From: Marinobacter salinexigens
Lineage (GTDB): Bacteria > Pseudomonadota > Gammaproteobacteria > Pseudomonadales > Oleiphilaceae
Length of the DNA: 64,000 nucleotides
Assembly (NCBI RefSeq): GCF_008370345.1
Contig: NZ_VTUU01000004.1
Location: 62,001 to 126,000, forward strand
Direction of reading: 5' to 3'
How positions within the stretch are numbered: the stretch's first letter is position 1; every line of letters starts with the position of its first letter. Under the pieces are notes generated by a model. That model ran no database searches. It was not told the origin of the DNA and worked only from the letters and a program-made list of their open reading frames with translations. Below, piece by piece: positions 24,923 through 34,712 of this stretch. The position numbers were made by a program, and so were the translations under genes.

Positions 24923-26296
24923 ATGTCTTCCTTTAATTCCTTTGGCCTTTCCAGTGCCATGGTTTCAAACCTTAAACAGCTGGGTTTTGAACAACCGACA
25001 GATATCCAGGCGAAAGCCCTGCCGCCATGTCTGGCCCGGAATGATGTTATTGCCATGGCCCAGACTGGCAGTGGTAAAACGGCAGCTTTCGGCATCGGAT
25101 TGATCGAATCCCTGAAGCCGCGGTTGTTTGCGGTTCAGGGCCTGGTGCTGTGCCCGACCCGTGAGCTGGCAGATCAGGTAGCCAAATCCCTTCGGGAGCT
25201 GGCAAGAGCCCGGGACAACATTAAGGTGCTCACCCTGTGTGGCGGCGTGCCCATTGGGCCGCAGATTGGTTCTCTGAGTCACGGCGCTCATATTGTTGTT
25301 GGGACGCCAGGCCGGATTCAGGACCACTTGCGCAAGGGAACCTTGTCCCTGGATCGCCTGGCTACGGTTGTGCTGGATGAGGCTGACCGGATGTTGGACA
25401 TGGGATTTCAGGAAGCTGTTGAGGACATCCTCTCGCACTCACCGGAGACGCGGCAAACGCTGATGTTTTCAGCAACCTGGCCTGCTGATATCCGGAGCCT
25501 GAGCAGTCGCTATCAAAAGGATCCGGTGGATGTGCGGGTGGAAAGCCGACAGGGAAACCCGGATATTCGGGAGATCTTTTATGAAGTTGAGCGGGGGCAG
25601 ACAGAGGCTGCTGTCATGGCCTTGTTGTCTCAGCAGCAACCCGCTTCCTGCATCGTATTCTGCACGACCAAACAGCAGTGTGATGAGCTGGCTGATGCTC
25701 TGAATGAAGAAGGTTTCTCCGCATTGCCATTGCATGGTGATCTGGAGCAGCGAGATCGGGACAGCGTTCTGGTCCGTTTCGGCAACCAGAGTTGCTCGGT
25801 TCTGGTGGCTACGGATGTCGCTGCGAGAGGGCTGGATATCAAATCACTTCCCCTGGTGATTAACGCGGAGCCAGCGCGGGATCCGGAAGTGCATACCCAC
25901 CGGGTCGGGCGCACGGGGCGTGCTGGTGAGCAGGGGCTTGCCGTCACTTTCTGCACGCCGTCTCAGGGCCACAAGATTAATCGCCTGGAATCGGACCGGG
26001 GCCAACCGGTGGAGTGGGGCGATTCGGCTGGGCTGCTGTCAACGACTCTGGCTCCGGTTGAGCCTCCGATGACAACATTGTGCATTGCCGGTGGTCGTAA
26101 AGAAAAAATTCGCCCGGGAGATGTGTTGGGGGCTTTAACCGGTGAAGCCGGGATTCCGGGAGCGGCTGTTGGGAAAATCGATTTGTTCGACTACCAGTGT
26201 TTTGTTGCAATTGAGCGAAATTTGGCCCGAAAGGCATTGAAGCGGTTGGAAAGTGGTCGGATCAAGGGGCGGAAGGTTCGGGTCCGGTTTGCCTGA
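24923..26296 (+). CDS. dbpA: ATP-dependent RNA helicase DbpA
   Basis: A 457-residue DEAD-box helicase for 50S ribosomal subunit maturation, acting at 23S rRNA hairpin 92. Motifs in order: Q motif (GFEQPTDIQAKALP), Walker A AQTGSGKT, PTREL, TPGR, VLDEADRMLDMG, SAT, and HRVGRTGRAG. The C-terminal 75 residues, from 'TTLCIAGGRKEKIRPGD' to 'RIKGRKVRVRFA', form the DbpA-type RNA-recognition domain, which separates it from RhlE or SrmB. The start follows a weak GGGA site. Confidence 0.93.
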   Translation: MSSFNSFGLSSAMVSNLKQLGFEQPTDIQAKALPPCLARNDVIAMAQTGSGKTAAFGIGLIESLKPRLFAVQGLVLCPTRELADQVAKSLRELARARDNIKVLTLCGGVPIGPQIGSLSHGAHIVVGTPGRIQDHLRKGTLSLDRLATVVLDEADRMLDMGFQEAVEDILSHSPETRQTLMFSATWPADIRSLSSRYQKDPVDVRVESRQGNPDIREIFYEVERGQTEAAVMALLSQQQPASCIVFCTTKQQCDELADALNEEGFSALPLHGDLEQRDRDSVLVRFGNQSCSVLVATDVAARGLDIKSLPLVINAEPARDPEVHTHRVGRTGRAGEQGLAVTFCTPSQGHKINRLESDRGQPVEWGDSAGLLSTTLAPVEPPMTTLCIAGGRKEKIRPGDVLGALTGEAGIPGAAVGKIDLFDYQCFVAIERNLARKALKRLESGRIKGRKVRVRFA

Positions 26297-26524
26297 AAAT
26301 CAAGTGGATTCAATAACCATGCGGGTTTTAAGGGTAATGGGTTGGCCTCGGAAACCCCGTATAGTAATTGGCATTTAGGTTGCTCATGGCAGTCGAAAAC
26401 GGTAAATTACGCAGGATTTTGCCACCCGAATTGTTGCGGGATGGCCGTAGACCTTAGTCTAACTGGTCATACCGGGCGAGATCGGACAAATCATTCAAAG
26501 CCAATAAACAGGTAGCTATTCGAT
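26297..26524 (+). other. 228-bp leader region of the oadGAB operon
   Basis: No convincing gene. TATAGT near 26360 could be a -10. Downstream there is GC-rich sequence with short complementary segments (TTGCCACCC... / ...GCGGGATGGCC) that could fold in an RNA leader. I do not recognise a known riboswitch class here. Confidence 0.35.
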
Positions 26525-26773
26525 ATGAATAACCTGATGTCACAAGCCGTTGACCTGATGATTGCAGGCATGGGTTTCGTGTTCGCGTTCCTGATTATTC
26601 TGGTATTCGCGACCATGGCCATGTCCAAACTCTTGGGCCGGTTTGCGCCAGAGCCGGTAACCCCGGCGAAAACGCCACGTGCCAAGCCGCAGGCGCCCGC
26701 GTCGGTTGACCCTGACACCGCCGAGGCCATCAAGAAGGCGATTGCACAATTCCGGGCGCGCCACAAGAAGTGA
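26525..26773 (+). CDS. oadG: Oxaloacetate decarboxylase gamma subunit
   Basis: An 82-residue single-pass membrane protein that anchors and assembles the Na+-pumping oxaloacetate decarboxylase. There is one hydrophobic helix at about residues 8-35 (LMIAGMGFVFAFLIILVFAT), then a Pro/Ala-rich linker (EPVTPAKTPRAKPQAP) and a C-terminal 'ETAEAIKKAIAQFRARHKK'-like helix typical of OadG. Position immediately before oadA and oadB settles the assignment. The ribosome binding site (ACAGGTAG) is weak. Confidence 0.93.
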   Translation: MNNLMSQAVDLMIAGMGFVFAFLIILVFATMAMSKLLGRFAPEPVTPAKTPRAKPQAPASVDPDTAEAIKKAIAQFRARHKK

Positions 26774-26814
26774 TCCGGTAAACGACTAGAACCTTTAAAC
26801 AGAAGGCTGACACG

Positions 26815-28602
26815 ATGACTGACACCAAAAAACCGCTGGGGATTACGGACGTTATCCTGCGTGACGCCCACCAGTCCCTGCTTGCCACCCGTATGCGGCT
26901 TGATGACATGCTGCCCATTGCCGAGAAACTCGACAAAGTCGGTTTCTGGTCTCTGGAATCCTGGGGTGGAGCCACCTTTGATTCCTGCATCCGTTACCTG
27001 GGCGAAGACCCCTGGGATCGCATCCGCGAATTGAAAAAAGCGATGCCCAACACGCCGCAGCAAATGCTTCTGCGTGGCCAGAACCTGTTGGGTTACCGCC
27101 ACTATGCGGATGATGTGGTAGAGCGGTTTGTTGACCGTGCCGCAGAGAATGGCGTTGACGTATTCCGTATTTTTGACGCGATGAATGACCCGCGTAACCT
27201 GGATACTGCCATCAAGGCCGTTCGTAAGACTGGCAAACACGCGCAGGGCACCATTTCCTACACTACCAGCCCGGTCCACACGGTTGATATGTGGGTTGAA
27301 CTGGCCAAGGAAATCGCCGCCATGGGTGCTGATTCCATTGCCATCAAGGATATGGCCGGTCTGCTGAAGCCCTACGTGGCTTTCGATCTGGTCAGTCGTC
27401 TGAAGAAAGAACTGGATATTCCTATCCACATGCAGTGCCACGCGACCACTGGTATGTCCACAGCGACTGCCATCAAGGCCGCTGAAGCAGGCATTGATAA
27501 CGTGGATACCGCCATCTCCTCCATGAGCATGACTTACGGTCACTCACCGACTGAGGCTGTGGTAGCGATTCTGGAAGGTACGGACCGCGATACCGGTCTG
27601 GATCTTAACCTGCTGGAAGAAATTGCCGGTTACTTCCGCGAAGTACGTAAGAAGTACGCCAAGTTCGAAGGCAGCCTGAAAGGTGTTGATTCCCGCATTC
27701 TGACCGCTCAGGTTCCGGGCGGTATGCTGACCAACATGGAAAGCCAGTTGAAAGAACAGAATGCGGCCGACAAGTTCGACCAGGTTCTGGCCGAGATTCC
27801 CAAGGTTCGTGAAGACCTGGGCTATATCCCGCTGGTGACTCCGACCTCTCAGATCGTAGGTACCCAGGCAGTACTGAACGTACTGACTGGCGAGCGCTAC
27901 AAGTCCATCTCCAAAGAAACCTCTGCAATCCTGAAAGGTGAGTACGGTTCCGCACCTGCACCGTTCAATAAGGAACTGCAGGAACGTGTTCTGGATGGTG
28001 CTGAAGCGATCACCTGCCGCCCGGCGGATATGATCGAGTCGGAAATGGATAAGCTGACTGACGAGCTCAAGAAGCTGGCGGAAGAGAAGGGCATCAAGCT
28101 GGCTGAGAACACCGTCGATGACGTTCTGACCTATGCGCTGTTCCCGCAGATTGGCCTGAAGTTCCTGGAGAACCGTGGCAATGCAGACGCGTTCGAGCCG
28201 GTTCCGAGTGCCGATGACGTAGCCCCGGCCAAGAAAGCAGGCGGCCCTGAGACCTACACCGTGGATGTTAACGGCAAGAAGTTTGTGGTTGCTGTTTCCG
28301 AGGGTGGTGAGATCACTCAGATCCAGGGTGAGGGCGGTGCGGCTTCTTCTGCACCTGCTGCGGCCGCTGCACCTGCACCTGTTGGTGGTGGCGACCCGGT
28401 TCCTGCGCCTCTGGGAGGTAACATCTTCAAGGTTCTGGTTTCCCCGGGTGACCGCGTTCAGGAAGGCGATGTCCTGATTATCCTCGAAGCCATGAAAATG
28501 GAAACTGAGGTTCGGGCTCCCAAGGCCGGTACCGTCGGTGAAGTCTTCATCAAGGTCGGTGATGCCGTCGCTGTTGATGATGAAATGCTGACAATCGCAT
28601 AA
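26815..28602 (+). CDS. oadA: Oxaloacetate decarboxylase alpha subunit (biotin carrier)
   Basis: A 595-residue cytoplasmic carboxyltransferase subunit that moves the carboxyl group of oxaloacetate to biotin. The N-terminal TIM-barrel domain begins [19 protein letters not shown], followed by the conserved carboxylase domain (about 300-470). An Ala/Pro-rich hinge (about 510-530) leads to a biotinyl domain with biotinylated Lys561 in EAMKMET. The presence of oadG and oadB distinguishes it from a pyruvate carboxylase subunit B. Same operon, 41 nt after oadG. Confidence 0.95.
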   Translation: MTDTKKPLGITDVILRDAHQSLLATRMRLDDMLPIAEKLDKVGFWSLESWGGATFDSCIRYLGEDPWDRIRELKKAMPNTPQQMLLRGQNLLGYRHYADDVVERFVDRAAENGVDVFRIFDAMNDPRNLDTAIKAVRKTGKHAQGTISYTTSPVHTVDMWVELAKEIAAMGADSIAIKDMAGLLKPYVAFDLVSRLKKELDIPIHMQCHATTGMSTATAIKAAEAGIDNVDTAISSMSMTYGHSPTEAVVAILEGTDRDTGLDLNLLEEIAGYFREVRKKYAKFEGSLKGVDSRILTAQVPGGMLTNMESQLKEQNAADKFDQVLAEIPKVREDLGYIPLVTPTSQIVGTQAVLNVLTGERYKSISKETSAILKGEYGSAPAPFNKELQERVLDGAEAITCRPADMIESEMDKLTDELKKLAEEKGIKLAENTVDDVLTYALFPQIGLKFLENRGNADAFEPVPSADDVAPAKKAGGPETYTVDVNGKKFVVAVSEGGEITQIQGEGGAASSAPAAAAAPAPVGGGDPVPAPLGGNIFKVLVSPGDRVQEGDVLIILEAMKMETEVRAPKAGTVGEVFIKVGDAVAVDDEMLTIA

Positions 28603-28615
28603 GGGCCAGCATTCC

Positions 28616-29938
28616 ATGGATAAATTAATGACGCTCTGGACAGGTAGTGGCCTGTTCAACATGACAGGCGGACAGTTCTTCATGATCTGTATCGGCCTGG
28701 TGCTGCTATTCCTTGCGATCCGTAAGGGATTTGAGCCTCTGCTGCTGGTGCCTATTGGTTTCGGCGGTATCCTGGCGAATATTCCGGAGGCGGGACTTGC
28801 GCTTTCGGCTGCGGAAAATGCTATTCACTTTGCCAAGCCGGAAGTGCTTGCGGCCCTGGCTGGTGTTCTGAATGTTGATTTCTCGGCTGGTCAGGCGGTA
28901 ACGCCTGAAGTTCTGGAAGCATTCAAGCATGCCTACAAGGAAGCGAGCTACGGTGTTTACCAGCAGGCTGCGGTGATCGCCCAGAGCCTGGGATATACCA
29001 ATGGCATGATGTACAACTTCTACAGTGTGGCGATTGCCAGTGGTGTGGCACCTTTGCTGATCTTCATGGGTGTTGGTGCGATGACTGATTTCGGTCCTTT
29101 GCTGGCTAACCCGAAGACTCTGCTGTTGGGTGCGGCTGCGCAGTTCGGTATCTTCGGTACCGTGATTGGCGCAGCGTTGCTGACAATGTCTGGCACGATG
29201 GACTTCACCATCTTTGAGGCTGCGGCTATCGGTATCATCGGTGGTGCAGATGGTCCTACGTCCATCTATGTGGCCAGCATTCTGGCTCCGCATCTGCTAG
29301 GTGCGATTGCGGTTGCTGCATACTCGTACATGGCTCTGGTTCCGATGATTCAGCCGCCGATTATGAAGGCGCTGACATCCGAGAAGGAGCGTGCCATCAA
29401 GATGTCTCAGTTGCGTCCGGTGACCAAGAAGGAAAAGATCATTTTCCCGATAGTGGTGCTGATAGCTACCGCACTGTTCCTGCCGGATGCAGCTCCGCTG
29501 CTCGGTATGTTCTGCTTCGGTAACCTGATGCGTGAGTGTGGCGTGGTGGATCGTCTGAGTGATACCTCCCAGAATGCGCTGATCAACATTGTGACGATCA
29601 TTCTTGGCCTGTCTGTTGGTTCCAAACTGAGTGCTGACAAGTTCCTTGATCTGCAGACGTTGGGTATTCTGCTTCTGGGTATGGCTGCATTCTGTGTGGG
29701 TACGGCATCTGGTGTTCTGATGGCCAAGCTGCTGAACAAGGTCAGCAAGGATCCGATTAACCCGTTGATCGGTTCTGCCGGTGTATCTGCGGTGCCGATG
29801 GCTGCGCGGGTATCCAATAAGGTTGGTCTTGAGGCTAACCCGCATAACTTCCTGCTGATGCATGCTATGGGCCCGAACGTGGCCGGTGTTATCGGTTCTG
29901 CGGTTGCTGCGGGTGTGATGATCAAGCTGCTTAGCTGA
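28616..29938 (+). CDS. oadB: Oxaloacetate decarboxylase beta subunit (Na+ pump)
   Basis: A 440-residue polytopic membrane protein that decarboxylates carboxybiotin and exports Na+, coupling oxaloacetate breakdown to a sodium gradient. The N-terminal [20 protein letters not shown] and the highly conserved [14 protein letters not shown] and '[20 protein letters not shown]' segments are OadB signatures. It starts 13 nt after oadA and is closed by the terminator at 29957-29990. A sodium-motive pump suits a marine organism. Confidence 0.96.
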   Translation: MDKLMTLWTGSGLFNMTGGQFFMICIGLVLLFLAIRKGFEPLLLVPIGFGGILANIPEAGLALSAAENAIHFAKPEVLAALAGVLNVDFSAGQAVTPEVLEAFKHAYKEASYGVYQQAAVIAQSLGYTNGMMYNFYSVAIASGVAPLLIFMGVGAMTDFGPLLANPKTLLLGAAAQFGIFGTVIGAALLTMSGTMDFTIFEAAAIGIIGGADGPTSIYVASILAPHLLGAIAVAAYSYMALVPMIQPPIMKALTSEKERAIKMSQLRPVTKKEKIIFPIVVLIATALFLPDAAPLLGMFCFGNLMRECGVVDRLSDTSQNALINIVTIILGLSVGSKLSADKFLDLQTLGILLLGMAAFCVGTASGVLMAKLLNKVSKDPINPLIGSAGVSAVPMAARVSNKVGLEANPHNFLLMHAMGPNVAGVIGSAVAAGVMIKLLS

Positions 29939-29956
29939 TCTCTCTCTGCTGCACTG

Positions 29957-29990
29957 AGAAAGCCCCGCCTTTGTGCGGGGCTTTCTTGTT
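29957..29990 (+). terminator. Intrinsic terminator of oadGAB
   Basis: AGAAAGCCCCGC (29957-29968), 6-nt loop, GCGGGGCTTTCT (29975-29986), followed by TGTTT. The stem is strong and the arms end in A/T tracts, so it could act in both directions. Confidence 0.88.
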
Positions 29991-30013
29991 TCTGGCCTTT
30001 GGTTCTGGTGTTG

Positions 30014-30123
30014 GCACCTGTGTGATGGTTCTTTTCGGGAACCGCTACGAGCACATCCATGTGCGCTTCTCTCCGGCCATCCCTGGCCTCCGAGATTCCC
30101 GAAAAGAACCATCACACAGGTGC
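30014..30123. repeat. 28-54-28 hairpin element, copy B
   Basis: A perfect 28-bp inverted repeat (30014-30041 and 30096-30123) around a 54-nt core (30042-30095). The core differs from copy A at only five of 54 positions (core positions 1, 23, 28, 49 and 53), while the arms are mostly unrelated. The internal palindromes CACATCCATGTG (30052-30063) and GGCCATCCCTGGCC (30075-30088) are unchanged. It lies between the oadB terminator and the dnaE2 stop, starting 46 nt after that stop on the minus strand. The core has the same orientation relative to its upstream minus-strand gene as in copy A. Confidence 0.9.
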
Positions 30124-30169
30124 TTCTCGCTTCAGAGCAGGCTGTCTTTAAAGCAGCAGCAATGGATTT

Positions 30170-33100
30170 TCAGTGAAAATCTCTTGAACTGACTGGTAAC
30201 GAGTTAATCAGATGGCTCAGATCCGATAGCTTTCCCGCCATCACATGAACAATATCTCCCTTCCTTTCAAGAACGCCTTTTACGTGTAATAACCGAGCCG
30301 TCAGTAACGGCTTTCGTTGCCGGCGGGCAGTTTCGAGCCAGACGACGACGTTGACGTTGCCGGTTTCGTCTTCCAGCGTGACGAAGGTAACGCCTGCGGC
30401 GGAGCCGGGGCGTTGGCGGCCGGTGACGAGGCCGGCGACCTGGACGGGGATGCCGGCTTTGGTGGTTTTGAGCTGGTCTGAAGTCATGCAATGGTGCAGG
30501 TGGCCTTGTTCCCGGAGTAGGGCGAGGGGGTGGCGTTGCAGGGTCAGCCCCTGAGTGTTGTAGTCGGCCAGTATGTTCTGGCCTTCACTGGGCTCGGGCA
30601 GTTGGGCGCAATGGTCTGGCTGGTAGCTGGCAGGGGCTTCGCCAGCGAACAGTTCGGTGGGGTGTTCGTGGTCCAGTAGCTGCCAGTAGGCTTGGTGGCG
30701 GTTGGAAGTGAAGCCGGGCATGGCGTTGGCTCCGGCCAGGGTTTCCATGTCTCGCTGGTTCAGGGCTGCCCGTTGGCGTAGTTCGGCGGTGGAATGGTAG
30801 CCGGTTTCCGGACGATTTTGCTGGATGCGTTCGGCGCTGTAGCGAGACAGCCCCTGAATGATTCTCAGGCCCAGGCGGAGATGCTGCTGTTCGCCTGCGA
30901 GGGTGTGATCCCATTGGCTGTGGTTTACATCCGGAGGTAAGACGGTAACTCCATGGCGCTTTGCGTCCTGAACGAGTTGAGATGGTGAGTAGAACCCCAT
31001 GGGCTGGCTATTGAGCAGGGCGCAGTAGAAAGCTTCGGGGTGGTGCCGTTTGATCCAGGAGGAAACGTACACCAGCAAGGCAAAGCTGGCAGCGTGGGAT
31101 TCCGGGAAACCATAGCCGCCAAAGCCGCAGATCTGGTGATACAGCCGTTCGGCAAAGTCATCGCTGTAACCCCGCTCAAGCATGCCCCGGATCAGTTTGT
31201 CCCGGAAGGGTGTCAGGTCTCCGTGGGATTTCCAGGCGGCCATGGCTCGGCGCAGTCGGTCTGCCTCTCCGGCACTGAAACCGGCGGCCACCATGGCGAG
31301 TTTAATGACCTGTTCCTGAAAAATGGGTACTCCGAGCGTGCGATCCAGCACCGAGGCCACATCGTCGCTGGGGTAATCGACAGCCTCAATGCCATCCCGG
31401 CGTTTCAGAAAGGGATGAACCATATCTCCCTGAATAGGGCCGGGGCGTACAATTGCCACCTGAATGACCAGGTCATAGTATTTTCGGGGGCGTAGTCGGG
31501 GCAGCATGTTCATCTGGGCTCGGGATTCCACTTGGAAAACGCCAATGCTGTCGCCTTCGCAGAGCATGTCATACACCCTGGGATCTTCCCGTTCGATGTC
31601 CGGCAAGCCAAAGGGGCCCCCCAGTTTCTGGCTGATCAGTTCCAGAGCCTTGCGGATGGCCGAGAGCATGCCCAGGGCCAGCACATCTACTTTCATCAGC
31701 CCAAGGCTTTCCAGATCGTCCTTGTCCCATTGAATGACGGTGCGGTCAGCCATGGCGGCATTTTCGACAGGCACCAGTTCGGCCAGTGGGCCCGCACTGA
31801 TGACAAAACCGCCTACGTGCTGGGACAGGTGGCGGGGGAAGCCCAGCAGGGTGTTAACGAGGGTGAAAAACTGGTCTGCGACCTTTGGATTGCGGGTCAG
31901 GTTCTTGTCCAGAATCTGCTGGCGCCAGTTGCTGGCTTTGTCCCGCCAGTCGATACCTTCCAGTAACCGTTCCACTAGCGAGGGATCGAACCCCAGGGCT
32001 TTACCGACATCGCGAACGGCGCTGCGGGGCCGGTAGCGGATCACCGTGGCCGCCAGTGCTGCACGTTCGCGGCTGTAGCGCCGGTAAATGTACTGGATCA
32101 CTTCTTCCCGGCGTTCGTGCTCGAAGTCCACATCGATATCCGGCGGTTCGTCGCGTTCTTTGGAAATGAAACGCTCAAACAGTACTTTCACCTTGGTGGG
32201 GTCTACCTCAGTGATGCCAAGGCAGTAACACACGGCAGAATTAGCTGCAGACCCCCGGCCCTGGCAAAGAATATTCTGGCTGCGGGCGAAGGCGACGATG
32301 TCGTAAATGGTGAGAAAGTAGTGTTCGTAGTTTTTTTCTGCGATTAGCTCCAGCTCTTTGCGAATCAGGGATTGCACCTGAAGTGGTGTGCCTTCCGGGA
32401 ATCGGCGCTGTTCTCCCTCGTGGACGAGTCGCTTCAGGTAGGCGGCAGGCGTTTCGTTTTCAGGAACCAGATCGGCAGGGTATTCGTAACGGAGTTCATC
32501 AGGTCTGAATGAGCATTGATTCGCAATCCGGATACTTTCCCGGAGCCAGCTGTCTGGAAACAAACGCTGTATAACGGGTAATGGCCTCAGGTAACGTTCA
32601 CCGTTCTGGAACAGACAATGCCCGGCGTTTTCAAGGTTGGTGTGGTGGCGGAGTGCAGTGAGTACATCCTGCAGGGGCTGCCGCTCGCGGCTGTGCATGT
32701 GAACCTCACCCATGGCGGTGACGGGACACTTGAGCTGATCGGACAGCCAACGCAGCCGGTTAAGGTGCTGTTCCTCACCGGATGCCAGAGTACGTGAGGC
32801 GGCAATCCAGAAGCGGTATTCGAACAAGCGGTGCAGCCATTCTCCGCAGGCTTGGGCCTGGTTGGAATCTGCCTCAGCAGGGCATGGTGGTAGCCAGAGG
32901 CACAGGCAATCATCCAGCTCATGGATTTCGATGTCCTGGATATACAGCCGGTACCGGCCTTTTTCAGCCTGACGGCGGCCAGTGGTGATCAACTGGCATA
33001 ACTGGCCGTAGCCTTTGCGGGTGCGGGCTAACAGAATGAACCGGGGGAGAGCGGCACCTTCGGGGGCATTTTCCAGCTCGAACCAGCTACCGGTGATCAG

Positions 33101-33289
33101 GTTGACGCCACTATCTTTCAGGGCCGCCCAGGCCCGGGGAATACCTGCTACGGAGCAGGCGTCGGTTATCGCAAGGGCATGGTAGCCAAGTTCGGCGGCC
33201 CGTTCCGCCAGTTCATGGGGGTGGGAGGCGCCGGTCAGGAACGTGAAGTTGCTGAAACAGAACAATTCGGCGTAGCTGGCTTCCGTCAT
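30170..33289 (-). CDS. dnaE2: Error-prone DNA polymerase DnaE2
   Basis: A 1039-residue C-family polymerase acting with ImuA and ImuB in SOS mutagenesis and lesion bypass. The catalytic aspartates lie in PPDIDVDFEHERREEV. The PHP domain at the N-terminus reads CFSNFTFLTGASHP, in which the metal-binding His of the replicative DnaE is absent, as expected for DnaE2. It has a C-terminal OB fold and no beta-clamp-binding tail like that of DnaE1. The ATG at 33289 overlaps the imuB stop (TGATG), so translation is coupled; GTG at 33301 is unnecessary. The hairpin element copy B lies just beyond its stop. Confidence 0.95.
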   Translation of the reverse strand: MTEASYAELFCFSNFTFLTGASHPHELAERAAELGYHALAITDACSVAGIPRAWAALKDSGVNLITGSWFELENAPEGAALPRFILLARTRKGYGQLCQLITTGRRQAEKGRYRLYIQDIEIHELDDCLCLWLPPCPAEADSNQAQACGEWLHRLFEYRFWIAASRTLASGEEQHLNRLRWLSDQLKCPVTAMGEVHMHSRERQPLQDVLTALRHHTNLENAGHCLFQNGERYLRPLPVIQRLFPDSWLRESIRIANQCSFRPDELRYEYPADLVPENETPAAYLKRLVHEGEQRRFPEGTPLQVQSLIRKELELIAEKNYEHYFLTIYDIVAFARSQNILCQGRGSAANSAVCYCLGITEVDPTKVKVLFERFISKERDEPPDIDVDFEHERREEVIQYIYRRYSRERAALAATVIRYRPRSAVRDVGKALGFDPSLVERLLEGIDWRDKASNWRQQILDKNLTRNPKVADQFFTLVNTLLGFPRHLSQHVGGFVISAGPLAELVPVENAAMADRTVIQWDKDDLESLGLMKVDVLALGMLSAIRKALELISQKLGGPFGLPDIEREDPRVYDMLCEGDSIGVFQVESRAQMNMLPRLRPRKYYDLVIQVAIVRPGPIQGDMVHPFLKRRDGIEAVDYPSDDVASVLDRTLGVPIFQEQVIKLAMVAAGFSAGEADRLRRAMAAWKSHGDLTPFRDKLIRGMLERGYSDDFAERLYHQICGFGGYGFPESHAASFALLVYVSSWIKRHHPEAFYCALLNSQPMGFYSPSQLVQDAKRHGVTVLPPDVNHSQWDHTLAGEQQHLRLGLRIIQGLSRYSAERIQQNRPETGYHSTAELRQRAALNQRDMETLAGANAMPGFTSNRHQAYWQLLDHEHPTELFAGEAPASYQPDHCAQLPEPSEGQNILADYNTQGLTLQRHPLALLREQGHLHHCMTSDQLKTTKAGIPVQVAGLVTGRQRPGSAAGVTFVTLEDETGNVNVVVWLETARRQRKPLLTARLLHVKGVLERKGDIVHVMAGKLSDLSHLINSLPVSSRDFH

Positions 33290-34707
33290 CAACCAAACCA
33301 CCCATGCACAAACCAGCCTTCCTGCACGTCGCGGAAAACCCAGGCCAACTGACCGCTCTTTAACTGGGCGATGTAATAGTCACGCATCACCCGCTGGCTA
33401 TCCCACCAGCCACCACTGATACGCTCGGGGCCTGAGAGCCAGGCAACAGGCTGTTCTGCCAGAGGCTGCGGGCCCTTGAGTAACCAGAGTGGCCGCCGGG
33501 GAAAATGGGCAGGAATGGCCTGACGAATCCTGTGACTTTGTTGTACCGGGGTAGCCGACCATGCATGTTCCGGTCGATGGTCAGCCTGGGGGGAGAGGCG
33601 TGTGAGGGACAGTTCACCCAGCCTGGCCTGTAGCCGGCTGATCAGCGTATGCCAGGCTTCGTTCAGATCCTGTGTTTCTCCCAGAAGATCCTGGCCAGCA
33701 GGTGCTTCACGCCCAAGAAAGCGGCGAACCGAAAGTGCCAGGGAAATGACCGGGGCCCGCAATGGCTTCTGTTCCAGGCGCAGGCGAATCAGATCAAGAA
33801 AGGATTCGGAGCGATGTTCCGGTCCTGCGGTCCGGATACGCAACCGGGTGTCTTCCTCATGGCGATGGCGCAGAACCAGAAAAAGGGTATCGGTATCCTG
33901 CTGGCGCCAGCACAGGTCCTCTTCCAGCTCTGAGAGTATCCGTTGCAGAGGAAACAGGAGCCCCTGACTATGTTCGATCTCCTGAATGAAATCTGCCTGT
34001 TGCCGGAAGGTGTGTGGCGGCTGCCATGGGGAACGCGGGTCTGGGCGGGTGCCCTGAATCTTCTGAACATGCGCCAGGGTTTCCGGTGATAGCCGACGGG
34101 CCAGCTCTGGAGCGGGTAGGGCAAATACCTCTCCCAGCGTGTTCAGACCGAGCCGCTGAAGGCGTGTAGAGGTTTTATCATCAAATTCTGCCGCAGAGAG
34201 TGGCATCTGCTTCAGGGCTCGTAGGACATGCTCTTTGTCTGCGGTGTATTCACCTGTGCCTGCCCGCGCCAGCAGCCGGCCCGAAAGAGGGGTGTGGCCA
34301 ATAGCTGCCCAGGCTGTGAGCTGGTGTTCATTCAGCGCCTGCTCCACGGTTTGCCAGACAGCAGGCAAACCGCCATAGAGCTTTTGCAGGCTGCTGACTT
34401 CCGCTAAAAGGCCGTCTGGTGGCACCAGGGAAATGTGAGCGGCATAGCGGTAAAGCCAGCGAGCCTGATCTTCGAGAATCCGGGCTTCCCGGTCGGCCTC
34501 TGCCCGTACGATAGCCAGTTCTGGAACCAGGCTAATGGCGGTTTTCAGGCGCATGCTGGCACTGATGCCCTGATTTCGGGCTTCCGGGCAGGCCTGAACA
34601 ACCCGTTGTCCAGTACTTTCGACAATCACCATCGCCTGCGGGTTTTCGCGGTCACGGCGAAGATGGTCCAGCAGCAGATGCGGAAAATGCAGGTATAGCC
34701 AAAGCAT
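33289..34707 (-). CDS. imuB: ImuB, Y-family polymerase homologue
   Basis: A 472-residue protein related to Y-family polymerases that acts as the hub of the ImuA-ImuB-DnaE2 mutasome by binding the beta clamp. The N-terminus MLWLYLHFPHLLLDHL lacks the catalytic Asp of active Y-family enzymes (normally D-x-D-x-F-F), and the later S-x-D-E motif is replaced by DGLLAEVSSLQKLYGG; both changes are typical of ImuB, which is not itself a polymerase. Helix-hairpin-helix and little-finger regions follow. It begins 5 nt after the imuA stop and overlaps the dnaE2 start. Confidence 0.93.
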   Translation of the reverse strand: MLWLYLHFPHLLLDHLRRDRENPQAMVIVESTGQRVVQACPEARNQGISASMRLKTAISLVPELAIVRAEADREARILEDQARWLYRYAAHISLVPPDGLLAEVSSLQKLYGGLPAVWQTVEQALNEHQLTAWAAIGHTPLSGRLLARAGTGEYTADKEHVLRALKQMPLSAAEFDDKTSTRLQRLGLNTLGEVFALPAPELARRLSPETLAHVQKIQGTRPDPRSPWQPPHTFRQQADFIQEIEHSQGLLFPLQRILSELEEDLCWRQQDTDTLFLVLRHRHEEDTRLRIRTAGPEHRSESFLDLIRLRLEQKPLRAPVISLALSVRRFLGREAPAGQDLLGETQDLNEAWHTLISRLQARLGELSLTRLSPQADHRPEHAWSATPVQQSHRIRQAIPAHFPRRPLWLLKGPQPLAEQPVAWLSGPERISGGWWDSQRVMRDYYIAQLKSGQLAWVFRDVQEGWFVHGWFG

Positions 34708-34712
34708 CGGAA

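Noticed and set aside
29297..30115. Minus-strand frame (272 codons) across oadB 3' end and element B
   Set aside because: Antisense to oadB and dependent on reading through the hairpin element; no conserved domain.
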